Assembly: GCA_045430305.1 (NCBI GenBank)
Contig: JAILXW010000002.1
Location: 124,001 to 188,000, forward strand
DNA from: Agarilytica sp045430305
GTDB lineage: Bacteria > Pseudomonadota > Gammaproteobacteria > Pseudomonadales > Cellvibrionaceae
Reading direction: 5' to 3'
DNA length: 64,000 nucleotides
Positions 24,853-32,951 of this stretch are shown in pieces. The notes under the pieces are model-generated. The model saw only the letters and a program-made list of their open reading frames with translations. It was not told the origin of the DNA and searched no databases. Both the position numbers and the translations under genes were made by a program. The first letter of the stretch is position 1. Each line of letters opens with the position of its first letter.

Positions 24853-25844
24853 TGACAGTAATACAGTTTGACCCTTGTGAAGGCGGCGAGAGCAGGGAAA
24901 TAACTCTGCACGATAGCGAATCGGTGCTCGACGGCCTCCTTCGTGAGGGTATCAATATTCCTTTTGGTTGCAGGTCTGGTGTTTGTCAGAGCTGCTTACT
25001 GACTGCCGTTGAGGGGGAGTTGCCGCCTGCGTCTCAAGTGGGTTTGAAGTCGAGCCAAGTCGATAGGGGGTTGTTTTTGTCATGTAGCTGTATTCCCAAT
25101 TCGGGTTTAAAGGTGCAGGCGGCCGATCTTTCGAGTGAACTGCTAGACGCAAGGGTTCTAGAACTTTTTCCGCTTAACGAACATATATTTTGTTTGCGGT
25201 TAGAAAAATGTATCGACTATCGCCCCGGTCAGTACGCGACGTTGTGGCAATTAGAAGGTGTTGCTCGAAGCTATTCTCTTGCGAGCCATCCAGAAAAAGA
25301 CAATTACCTTGAGTTTCATATAAAGCGTATACCATACGGCGCATTTAGTGACTGGGCTTTTGAAAATTTGAAGAAAGGAGATGTCGTGAAAGTTCAGGGC
25401 CCTATGGGGGCTTGTTATTACAATGATGTCGATTCTGAGCAGCCCATTTTATTGTCTGGAATCGGTACGGGGCTGTCACCGTTATATGGCATTGTCGTCG
25501 ATGCGATTAATAGCAGTCATACTGGTCCAATTAAAGTCTACATTGGCGCTAAAAACGCATCGAACTTTTATTTTGTTGATGCCCTGCATGCGCTTAACGA
25601 GCGCCATAGCAATATTGAGATTGCTTTTGTTTCTCAAGAAGGTTCAGAGGACATTCAAAGCCCTTGTTTTCAACAGGGTGATATTTACGAGTTTTGCAAA
25701 ACACAGGTCGGAGACTTTTCCGGTTACGCGGTTTATTTGTGCGGTGCTGAGAGTTTTGTTCGTAAAATGAAAAAGATGTGTTTCCTAAACGGCGCGGCAA
25801 TGAAAGATATTCAGGCTGACCCGTTTATTCCATTTCAAGCCTAA
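24852..25844 (+). CDS. [2Fe-2S] ferredoxin-NAD(P)H reductase
   Basis: The 330-residue protein joins a plant-type [2Fe-2S] ferredoxin (residues 1-95, cysteines in CRSGVCQSC and SCSC) to an FNR-like FAD domain (RSYSLASHP, about residue 138) and a NAD(P) domain (GIGTGLSPLYG, about 203, and the terminal CGAE). This is the layout of the reductase of many oxygenases. Placed directly after a truncated haemoglobin, it could reduce that globin, giving in two polypeptides what flavohaemoglobin does in one. That pairing is inferred. The start overlaps the globin stop (TAATG). A terminator hairpin overlaps its stop codon, so it is the last gene of the operon. Confidence 0.88.
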   Translation: MTVIQFDPCEGGESREITLHDSESVLDGLLREGINIPFGCRSGVCQSCLLTAVEGELPPASQVGLKSSQVDRGLFLSCSCIPNSGLKVQAADLSSELLDARVLELFPLNEHIFCLRLEKCIDYRPGQYATLWQLEGVARSYSLASHPEKDNYLEFHIKRIPYGAFSDWAFENLKKGDVVKVQGPMGACYYNDVDSEQPILLSGIGTGLSPLYGIVVDAINSSHTGPIKVYIGAKNASNFYFVDALHALNERHSNIEIAFVSQEGSEDIQSPCFQQGDIYEFCKTQVGDFSGYAVYLCGAESFVRKMKKMCFLNGAAMKDIQADPFIPFQA

Positions 25845-25864
25845 CATTTAAGTTAGGCCTTTCT
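25837..25864 (+). terminator. Terminator of the electron-transfer operon
   Basis: GCCTAAC and GTTAGGC form a seven-base stem around a six-base loop, followed by CTTTCTCCTT. The T tract is interrupted, but the position at the very end of the operon is right. Confidence 0.6.
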
Positions 25865-26238
25865 CCTTCGTTTTTCTTAAATACCTAGTTACGTTTTCTT
25901 TCTGTTTTTTGTTCGTCTGCCTGTTCCTGCCATTACCTACCCTTTGTGCTGCGCTTGTGCACCATTATCACGACCCTGTCACTAAATTCGTGCGTCGGGT
26001 GTGCACTAAAATATTTCTATTTTATTTTAAATCTTAAAAAATGTCTCAAGTTGAGTCATTGGGCTCCCTGAAAAGGTGCCGTCGCCCCAAAATATATCGG
26101 TTTTAGGGTGTTTTCGTCGCGTACTCAATGATTCTTAGGGTTGGCACGCTCAATGCAAATACATAAGAAACTTAGACATGTTAGTCGCAAGATAACTCAC
26201 CACTAAATTTTAAACCCTTGGCAATTGGGAGACGGTTT
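25865..26238. other. Intergenic region upstream of nrtA
   Basis: No gene is apparent. The region holds the sigma-54 element at 26141-26157. Two GTGCAC motifs (25957-25962 within TGCACCA, and 26001-26006) lie 135-185 bases before it and could be NtrC half-sites. An AT-rich stretch near 26010-26045 separates them from the promoter. Confidence 0.5.
26141..26157 (+). promoter_or_regulatory. Sigma-54 (-24/-12) promoter of nrtABC-porin
   Basis: TTGGCACGCTCAATGCA has the invariant GG and GC separated by ten bases and a perfect TTGGCACG box; the -12 box reads ATGCA instead of TTGCA. Transcription should start near 26169, 70 bases before nrtA. Confidence 0.75.
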
Positions 26239-27654
26239 ATGAAAAACAATTCCTTAAAAATTAAGTCCATTTCAAATCGCGTATTTCGTGTGTTTACGTC
26301 ACATGCAGTTCTGACAGTCGGCCTGGCAACACTGCTTATTAGTGCAGTCGCTAGCGCGGAAAAACTTGGCTTTCCAGAAAAAGAAGAGTTGAAGTTTGGT
26401 TTCATTAAGTTAACCGACATGGCCCCAATTGCAGTGGCCTATGAAAATGGTTATTTCGAGGACGAAGGTCTTTACGTCACCATTGAGGCACAAGCAAACT
26501 GGAAAGTATTGCTCGATGGTGTTATCGATGGTCAATTAGATGGTGCGCATATGCTTGCGGGTCAACCGCTTGCAGCGACGATTGGTTTTGGTACCAAAGC
26601 GGATATCATTACTCCATTTTCAATGGATTTAAACGGAAACGGTATCACGGTTTCTAACGAAATATGGAAGCAAATGAAACCGAATATTCCAAAAATGAAA
26701 GATGGTCGTCCGGTTCACCCTATTAAAGCCGACTATTTAAAGCCTGTTGTTGATAAATACAAAGAAGACGGCAAGCCATTTAACATGGGTATGGTATTCC
26801 CTGTGTCAACGCACAATTACGAGCTTCGTTATTGGTTAGCCGCTGGTGGAATTCACCCAGGGTTTTATGCACCGCATAAAGGGGATATTTCAGGTCAACT
26901 AAGTGCAGATGCGCTACTTTCTGTTACGCCACCACCACAAATGCCTGCGACCCTAGAGGCGGGAACAATCTATGGTTACTGCGTGGGTGAACCTTGGAAC
27001 CAGCAAGCTGTATTCAAAGGTATTGGTGTGCCAGTGATTACCGATTATGAAATATGGAAAAACAACCCAGAAAAAGTTTTCGGCATAACCAAAAAATTTG
27101 CTGAAAAATATCCAAATACAACGATTCGTCTTACTAGGGCTTTGATTCGCGCCGCTATGTGGTTAGATGAAAACAATAACGCGAATCGACCAGCAGCTGT
27201 GAAAATACTTTCGCAATCGAACTACGTTGGTGCAGATTACGATGTTATCGCAAACAGTATGACAGGTACGTTTGAATACGAAAAAGGTGATAAGCGTGAA
27301 GTGCCAGACTTCAATGTATTCTTCCGACACAACGCGACTTACCCTTATTACTCAGATGCAATCTGGTATTTGTCACAAATGCGCCGCTGGGGCCAAATCT
27401 CTGAAGACAAAAGCGATGATTGGTACTACGACGTAGCGAAAAAAGTATACCGCTCAGATATCTATGCGAATGCAGCGAAGTCACTTATTAAAGATAAGTT
27501 AGCAAAGGCAGAAGATTTTCCAGATTTTGCAAAAGAAACTGGTTTCAAACCGCCGCAGAAAGAATTTATTGATGGTGTGGCTTACGATGGCTCAAAACCT
27601 AATGAGTACCTTTCTAAATTCCCGATTGGCTTGAAAAAAGGACAGAAACTGTAA
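26239..27654 (+). CDS. nrtA: Nitrate ABC transporter substrate-binding protein
   Basis: The 471-residue protein has an N-terminal export signal (about residues 1-40, ending ASA) and the NrtA/CmpA-type nitrate/bicarbonate-binding fold: KFGFIKLTDMAPIAVAYENGYFEDEG, then DGAHMLAGQPLAATIGFG, and the STHNYELRYWLAAGGI and GYCVGEPWNQQAV blocks. It captures nitrate (possibly nitrite or cyanate) in the periplasm. I chose ATG 26239 because GGGAGA lies seven bases upstream; a TTG 21 bases earlier is in frame. Nitrate rather than bicarbonate is favoured by the sigma-54 promoter. Confidence 0.92.
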   Translation: MKNNSLKIKSISNRVFRVFTSHAVLTVGLATLLISAVASAEKLGFPEKEELKFGFIKLTDMAPIAVAYENGYFEDEGLYVTIEAQANWKVLLDGVIDGQLDGAHMLAGQPLAATIGFGTKADIITPFSMDLNGNGITVSNEIWKQMKPNIPKMKDGRPVHPIKADYLKPVVDKYKEDGKPFNMGMVFPVSTHNYELRYWLAAGGIHPGFYAPHKGDISGQLSADALLSVTPPPQMPATLEAGTIYGYCVGEPWNQQAVFKGIGVPVITDYEIWKNNPEKVFGITKKFAEKYPNTTIRLTRALIRAAMWLDENNNANRPAAVKILSQSNYVGADYDVIANSMTGTFEYEKGDKREVPDFNVFFRHNATYPYYSDAIWYLSQMRRWGQISEDKSDDWYYDVAKKVYRSDIYANAAKSLIKDKLAKAEDFPDFAKETGFKPPQKEFIDGVAYDGSKPNEYLSKFPIGLKKGQKL

Positions 27655-27693
27655 AGCGTATTCACAAATACTAATACGCTTGGAGAAATTACT

Positions 27694-28689
27694 ATGAGTT
27701 CAGTAGCGGATACCTCAAAAATAAGCTTTTTAAACGTTGCGTCACCCACCATAAAGGCGAATTTAAATAAGCTTACTCAGCAAGTGGCAATCCCACTTGT
27801 TGGGATCTTTGTCTTTCTTTTGTTGTGGTCTGCTGGCGCACAAAATATTGATACTTCCCTGGGTAAGTTTCCAGGGCCAGGCGCGGTGTATGAGCAGTTT
27901 GAAACGCTATATCAAGAGCATAAAGCAGAGCGAAAAAAGGAAGAAGCATTTTACGAGCGGCAATTGAAGCGTAATGCAGAGCGCGTGAAGCTAGATCCGG
28001 ACTATAAGCCAAGAATTCGCTCTTACACAGGTAAAGAAACATTTTTTGATCAGATCGTTACGAGTCTCATTACTGTTATGAGTGGTTTTTTGGTAGCGGC
28101 CTTAATTGCAATACCTCTGGGTATTGCGATTGGTCTCAGCAAAACACTCAATACGGCAATGAATCCAATTATTCAGGTATTTAAACCCGTATCTCCATTG
28201 GCGTGGTTGCCATTGGTCACAATGGTTGTGAGTGCGGTGTATGTATCGCCAGAGCCGGTAGTACCTAAATCATTCTTAACGTCATTGATTACAGTTTCTC
28301 TATGTTGTTTATGGCCAATGGTGATCAACACTTCTGTTGGCGTTGCGTCGATAGATAAAGACTTAGTCAATGTGAGTCGAGTTATTCGTCTACCAGCGCT
28401 AAAACATGTTCAAAAAGTTATTTTGCCCGCGGCAGTACCGATGATTTTTACCGGTATGCGCCTTTCGTTGGGCGTCGCCTGGATGGTGTTAATTGCTGCA
28501 GAAATGCTCGCGCAAAACCCAGGCTTAGGTAAGTTTGTATGGGATGAGTTTCAAAATGGTAGCTCCAATTCGCTTGCGAGAATAATGTCTGCAGTCGTTG
28601 TAATCGGTCTTATCGGCTTTATGCTAGATAGAAGCATGTTACAGCTGCAAAAATATTTTTCTTGGGACAAGAGCGCCGCAAATATTTAA
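27694..28689 (+). CDS. nrtB: Nitrate ABC transporter permease
   Basis: The 331-residue permease has six membrane helices, the first near residue 30-50 and the others from about 125 on. The inner-membrane EAA loop, which docks the ATPase, is seen in SRVIRLPALKHVQKVILPAAVPMIFTGMRLSLGVAW. Between the first and second helices is a charged insert (about 70-110, rich in Lys, Glu and Arg) as seen in other proteobacterial NrtB proteins. It is in the same operon as nrtA, 40 bases downstream. Confidence 0.93.
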   Translation: MSSVADTSKISFLNVASPTIKANLNKLTQQVAIPLVGIFVFLLLWSAGAQNIDTSLGKFPGPGAVYEQFETLYQEHKAERKKEEAFYERQLKRNAERVKLDPDYKPRIRSYTGKETFFDQIVTSLITVMSGFLVAALIAIPLGIAIGLSKTLNTAMNPIIQVFKPVSPLAWLPLVTMVVSAVYVSPEPVVPKSFLTSLITVSLCCLWPMVINTSVGVASIDKDLVNVSRVIRLPALKHVQKVILPAAVPMIFTGMRLSLGVAWMVLIAAEMLAQNPGLGKFVWDEFQNGSSNSLARIMSAVVVIGLIGFMLDRSMLQLQKYFSWDKSAANI

Positions 28690-28730
28690 TTAGAACACGT
28701 GTTTTTCAAATTTAATTTAGGGTTATTGTT

Positions 28731-29579
28731 ATGTCGGCCTTACTCGATATTAGCCAAGTTTCCATGGGGTTTCCTACACCTAAAGGGCCGTTCTTGGCGC
28801 TGAATAATGTTGATCTAAAAATTAACAAGGGTGAGTTTGTTTCACTGATCGGTCACTCTGGTTGTGGTAAATCAACGGTGTTGAATATTGTCGCAGGTCT
28901 GTATCAGGCAACCGAAGGTGGCGTCATTCTTAAAGGAAAAGAGGTCAGTGAACCGGGGCCCGAACGTGCGGTGGTGTTTCAAAATCATTCGCTACTACCC
29001 TGGTTGACTGCTTACGAAAATGTCGCGCTTGCGGTAAACCAGGTATTTGGTAGATCGAAAAGCAAGGCAGAAAAGAAAGAGTGGATTGAACACAATTTGT
29101 CGCTCGTTCATATGGATCACGCCATGCACAAGCGACCGGACGAAATTTCAGGCGGTATGAAGCAGCGCGTCGGCATTGCGCGGGCGCTTTCCATGCAACC
29201 CGAAATCCTACTGATGGACGAGCCTTTCGGCGCTCTAGACGCCCTGACGCGCGCGCATATGCAAGATTCTTTGATGGAGATCCAAAACGAGCTAAATAAC
29301 ACCGTTATCATGATCACCCATGATGTGGATGAGGCCGTGCTCTTGTCGGATCGTATTGTGATGATGACCAATGGTCCTGCAGCCACTATCGGAGAGATAT
29401 TGGATATTGATCTGGAGCGCCCGCGTGACCGGCTAGCGCTTGCAGAAGATCCAAAATATACACACTTGCGTTCAGAGGTTCTGAAATTCTTATACGAAAA
29501 ACAACGCAAAGTTGAAGATTTAGGTAGCAAAAAAAAGACTGTAGTGAAGCGTGATAAAAATACCACCGAAGCTGCATAG
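28731..29579 (+). CDS. nrtC: Nitrate ABC transporter ATPase
   Basis: The 282-residue ATPase has Walker A GHSGCGKS (about 41-48), the Q loop VVFQNHSLLPWLT, the signature ISGGMKQRVGIARALSM and Walker B ILLMDEPFGALDALTR, with the switch histidine in ITHDVDEAV. It is a single-domain ATPase without the NrtA-like C-terminal extension found on cyanobacterial NrtC, so it resembles NrtD; I use nrtC for its place as the third gene. The last 25 residues are lysine-rich. Confidence 0.92.
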   Translation: MSALLDISQVSMGFPTPKGPFLALNNVDLKINKGEFVSLIGHSGCGKSTVLNIVAGLYQATEGGVILKGKEVSEPGPERAVVFQNHSLLPWLTAYENVALAVNQVFGRSKSKAEKKEWIEHNLSLVHMDHAMHKRPDEISGGMKQRVGIARALSMQPEILLMDEPFGALDALTRAHMQDSLMEIQNELNNTVIMITHDVDEAVLLSDRIVMMTNGPAATIGEILDIDLERPRDRLALAEDPKYTHLRSEVLKFLYEKQRKVEDLGSKKKTVVKRDKNTTEAA

Positions 29580-29640
29580 TCAATGGGTATATAACTTTAC
29601 TGAATTTATGTGTTTAAAAATTTGACCTTGGGAGTCTTAT

Positions 29641-30834
29641 ATGAAAGCTAAACATCTATTATTAGGCGCAGCCATTTCTGGTTTAACTGCTGGTTCTATG
29701 GCGAACGCCTCTACATTTACCGAAGCGTTAACCGGTGGTAAAGCCTCGGGCGACATTCGTATTCGTTATGAAAGCGTGACTCAAGACAACGCTGTGGATG
29801 ATGCGACCGCATTAACAGCGCGTACACGTATTGGTTACACAACGGGTTCCTTTGAAGGCTTTTCAGCAACCATGGAATTTGAAGATGTAACGGTTCTTTT
29901 TGGTCGTGATGATTACACCGTAGGGCCAACAGGTTTTAATCCCGGTGAATATTCTGTCATTGCCGACCCTGAAGTAACAGAAGTGGACCAAGCATTTATC
30001 AAATACGCCAATGATGTAGTGACTGTGAAAGCGGGTAAGCAAGTTCTGACGTTTGATAACCACCGTTTTGTTGGTCATGTTGGTTGGCGTCAAGACCGTC
30101 AAACCTTTGATGCAATTACAGTGAACGTAAAGCCTATTGCTGATTTGTCTCTTTCTTACGCTTACTTAGAAGAGCGTAATCGTATTTTTGCGGAGGCCGC
30201 TGATATAGCTTCGGAAGATCATTTGTTTAACGCATCGTATAAAACCCCTGTTGGTACAGTAACGGGTTACGGTTATTTCTTAGAGGTTGATAACGATACA
30301 GATAATGGCCTTGATACGATTGGTGTTCGTTTTGCAGGTAAAAAGAATAAGTTTATTTACTCTGGTGAATATGCATCTCAATCTTCAGAGTCTGGTAATG
30401 ATGATTTTGACGCGACCTACTTGATGGCTGAGTTCGGTTATAACTTTGGCCCTGTTACTTTGAAAGGTGGTTATGAAGATCTGGGTTCTGATAGTGGTGA
30501 CTACGGTTTCTCAACGCCTTTGGCAACTTTACATAAGTTTAACGGGTGGGCAGACCAATTTCTTGGAACGCCTGGTGCTGGTTTAGTAGATCTTTCTCTT
30601 GCTGTTAGTGGTAAAGCCGGGCCTGGTAAATTTGCGGTAATCTACCATGACTATGAAACTTCAGAATCTACCGATTTTTCTGATTTAGGTAGTGAAATTG
30701 ATGTCGTTTATAGTTTGAAGTTCGCGAAGCAATACAATGCAGGTATCAAGTTTGCTTCTTATGCCGCGGGTGACGAAGAGAACGGAAAAGTTGATGCTGA
30801 CAAATTATGGATTTGGGTTGGCGCGAAATTCTAG
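29641..30834 (+). CDS. Outer-membrane porin of the nitrate operon
   Basis: The 397-residue protein has a cleavable signal (about 1-23, ending ANA) and a beta-barrel pattern of alternating hydrophobic and polar residues, ending in phenylalanine (WVGAKF), the outer-membrane assembly signal. The GDIRIRYESV start of the barrel resembles alginate-export/OprB-like porins. It follows the ATPase gene by about 60 bases with no terminator between, so it probably gives nitrate (or another anion) a path across the outer membrane under the same sigma-54 promoter. Substrate is inferred from context. Confidence 0.82.
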   Translation: MKAKHLLLGAAISGLTAGSMANASTFTEALTGGKASGDIRIRYESVTQDNAVDDATALTARTRIGYTTGSFEGFSATMEFEDVTVLFGRDDYTVGPTGFNPGEYSVIADPEVTEVDQAFIKYANDVVTVKAGKQVLTFDNHRFVGHVGWRQDRQTFDAITVNVKPIADLSLSYAYLEERNRIFAEAADIASEDHLFNASYKTPVGTVTGYGYFLEVDNDTDNGLDTIGVRFAGKKNKFIYSGEYASQSSESGNDDFDATYLMAEFGYNFGPVTLKGGYEDLGSDSGDYGFSTPLATLHKFNGWADQFLGTPGAGLVDLSLAVSGKAGPGKFAVIYHDYETSESTDFSDLGSEIDVVYSLKFAKQYNAGIKFASYAAGDEENGKVDADKLWIWVGAKF

Positions 30835-30870
30835 TCGCCTATTAACTTAAACATTTCCTCCAAAGAAAAA

Positions 30871-30902
30871 GCGCTCTTGTTTCGGCAAGGGCGTTTTTTT
30901 TA
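30871..30902 (+). terminator. Terminator of nrtABC-porin operon
   Basis: GCGCTCTTG and CAAGGGCG pair with one G-T wobble around a TTTCGG loop and are followed by eight or more T on the plus strand. Confidence 0.85.
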
Positions 30903-30948
30903 TTCGAGGATGAAGTAAGCGTATTTACACCATCGTTTTGAGTAAGTT

Positions 30949-32253
30949 TTATTTTTTCAGACGAAGCTCTGCTGCACGAGCGTGCGCTTCGAGGTCTTCA
31001 CCGTGTGCCAGCACAGATGCAATTTTTCCGAGTGTGTTTGCGCCTTCTTCTGAAACGTGAATAATTGAAGACCGTTTTACATAATCGTATACGCCCAAAG
31101 GTGAAGAGAATCGCGCAGTACCCGAAGTGGGTAATACGTGGTTCGGCCCTGCACAATAGTCACCGAGAGATTCCGATGTGTAGCGTCCCAAAAATAAAGC
31201 GCCAGCATGATTAATTTTGTCTGCGAGTCTTTCTGGGTTCGCGACAGAAAGCTCCAAGTGCTCAGGGGCAATTTTATTGGCGAGCTCTACGGCTTGGTCC
31301 AGATTCTCCACTTTAATTAAAGCGCCACGGTTTTTTAATGACACTTTAATAATGTCTGCCCGTTCCATATCGGGTAGCAATTTTTCGATGCTTAAAAATA
31401 CCGAGTCGAGAAACTCTTGATTGTCAGATATTAAAATGGATTGGGCTTCTTCATCGTGTTCTGCTTGCGAGAATAAATCCATCGCAATCCAGTCGGGGTT
31501 GGTTTGGCCGTCGCAAATCACAAGGATTTCTGAAGGCCCTGCGATCATATCGATATCTACCACGCCAAACACTTGTCGTTTGGCGGTGGCGACAAAAATA
31601 TTGCCTGGCCCCACAATTTTATCCACTTTAGGGACCGTGCGCGTTCCATAAGCCAAGGCCGCAACGGCTTGTGCGCCACCAATGGTATAGATTCGATCAA
31701 CGCCTGCTATTGCAGCGGCGGCAAGTACAATGTCGCGGGTTTCGCCATTGGGTGCAGGGCTTACAAGTACTACTTCTTTAACCCCTGCGACCTTTGCAGG
31801 CATTGCACTCATTAATACAGAAGACGGGTATGCTGCCTTACCGCCTGGGGCATATAAACCTACACGATCTAGCGGCGTAATTTTTTGACCGAGTATTGTG
31901 CCGTCAGCTTCTTGGTACTGCCAAGAATTTTGTAGCTGATGCGTGTGATAATTACGAATGCGCTCAGCCGCTTGTTCTAGAGCAATACGTTGCTCTTGGG
32001 GAATGCGAGTGAGCGCGGCTTGAATCTCTGCAGATTCAATGACAAATTCTGAGGCGTTGCAAATGTCACGCTTATCAAAGCGATTGGTATATTCAATTAA
32101 TGCTTCATCGCCACGTGAGCGTACGTCGCGCAAAATATCACGCACGATATTTTCGACATCGCTATTGTGTTCGTCTTCCCACGCTAAAAGGTGTTCGAGT
32201 TTCCGGTCGAAATCTTTCTGCTTAGTATCAAAGCGCGAAATGACATCGCTCAT
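30949..32253 (-). CDS. hisD: Histidinol dehydrogenase
   Basis: HisD oxidises histidinol to histidine in two NAD-dependent steps. The 434-residue length is standard. Visible motifs include VGLYAPGGKAAYPSSVLM, the VDKIVGPGN stretch, DMIAGPSEILV and the zinc/catalytic area SQAEHDEEAQ, and GPNHVLPTSGTARF. The start overlaps the hisG stop by four bases (ATGA), so the two are co-translated. The rest of the histidine operon is not nearby, as is common in gammaproteobacteria with the murA-hisG-hisD order. Confidence 0.97.
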   Translation of the reverse strand: MSDVISRFDTKQKDFDRKLEHLLAWEDEHNSDVENIVRDILRDVRSRGDEALIEYTNRFDKRDICNASEFVIESAEIQAALTRIPQEQRIALEQAAERIRNYHTHQLQNSWQYQEADGTILGQKITPLDRVGLYAPGGKAAYPSSVLMSAMPAKVAGVKEVVLVSPAPNGETRDIVLAAAAIAGVDRIYTIGGAQAVAALAYGTRTVPKVDKIVGPGNIFVATAKRQVFGVVDIDMIAGPSEILVICDGQTNPDWIAMDLFSQAEHDEEAQSILISDNQEFLDSVFLSIEKLLPDMERADIIKVSLKNRGALIKVENLDQAVELANKIAPEHLELSVANPERLADKINHAGALFLGRYTSESLGDYCAGPNHVLPTSGTARFSSPLGVYDYVKRSSIIHVSEEGANTLGKIASVLAHGEDLEAHARAAELRLKK

Positions 32254-32900
32254 GACACAGCCGCCGCTTCGTTTTCTTGTACGGCGGAACCAATCGCATC
32301 AATTAATGTTTCAATTTGTTGGTGCTTCATTTTCATTGATGCTTTATTTACGATTAAACGCGAACTAACATCCGCAATCTTTTCGCGTGGCTCTAAGCCG
32401 TTGGCTTTTAGTGTGTTGCCGGTGTCAACAATATCTACAATTTCATCGGCCAAGGCCATAATGGGGGCTAACTCCATAGCACCGTATAATTTAATGATAT
32501 CTACCTGGCGACCTTGTGCTGCGTAATAGCGTTTTGCGAGGTTGGTATATTTTGTTGCGACACGAATGCGACCACTTGGTAGGGTTTTACCTTTAATGCC
32601 TGCCGTCATTAACTCGCATTTGGAAATTTTTAAATCCAGCGGTTCGTAGAAAGCGCTGTCGCCGTGTTCGATTAAGGTGTCTTTGCCAGAAATTCCTACA
32701 TCTGCTGCGCCGAATTCTACATATGTGGGTACATCGCTGCCGCGTAAAATAAGTAAGCGTACGTCTGGCGAAGTGGTTTCAAACGTGAGTTTTCGACTTT
32801 TACTAATGTCTTCTGTGGGTTCAATGCCCGCGGCGGCCAACAGAGGCAAAGTTTCTTTTAATATTCGGCCTTTGGTTAGTGCAATCGTTAGTTGTGGCAT
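32250..32900 (-). CDS. hisG: ATP phosphoribosyltransferase, short form
   Basis: HisG commits ATP and PRPP to histidine synthesis. At 216 residues this is the short form (HisG-S), which lacks the C-terminal regulatory domain and needs the HisRS-like subunit HisZ for activity and feedback control. Motifs: LTIALTKGRILKETLPLL at the start, GAADVGISGKDTLIE, and the PRPP-binding block ADEIVDIVDTGNTLKANGL. hisZ is not in this window. Confidence 0.96.
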   Translation of the reverse strand: MPQLTIALTKGRILKETLPLLAAAGIEPTEDISKSRKLTFETTSPDVRLLILRGSDVPTYVEFGAADVGISGKDTLIEHGDSAFYEPLDLKISKCELMTAGIKGKTLPSGRIRVATKYTNLAKRYYAAQGRQVDIIKLYGAMELAPIMALADEIVDIVDTGNTLKANGLEPREKIADVSSRLIVNKASMKMKHQQIETLIDAIGSAVQENEAAAVS

Positions 32901-32951
32901 AGTGGCTAAGCTTAATTTTGAATGAGTTAATAATTTAATATTTGGCTGTGG

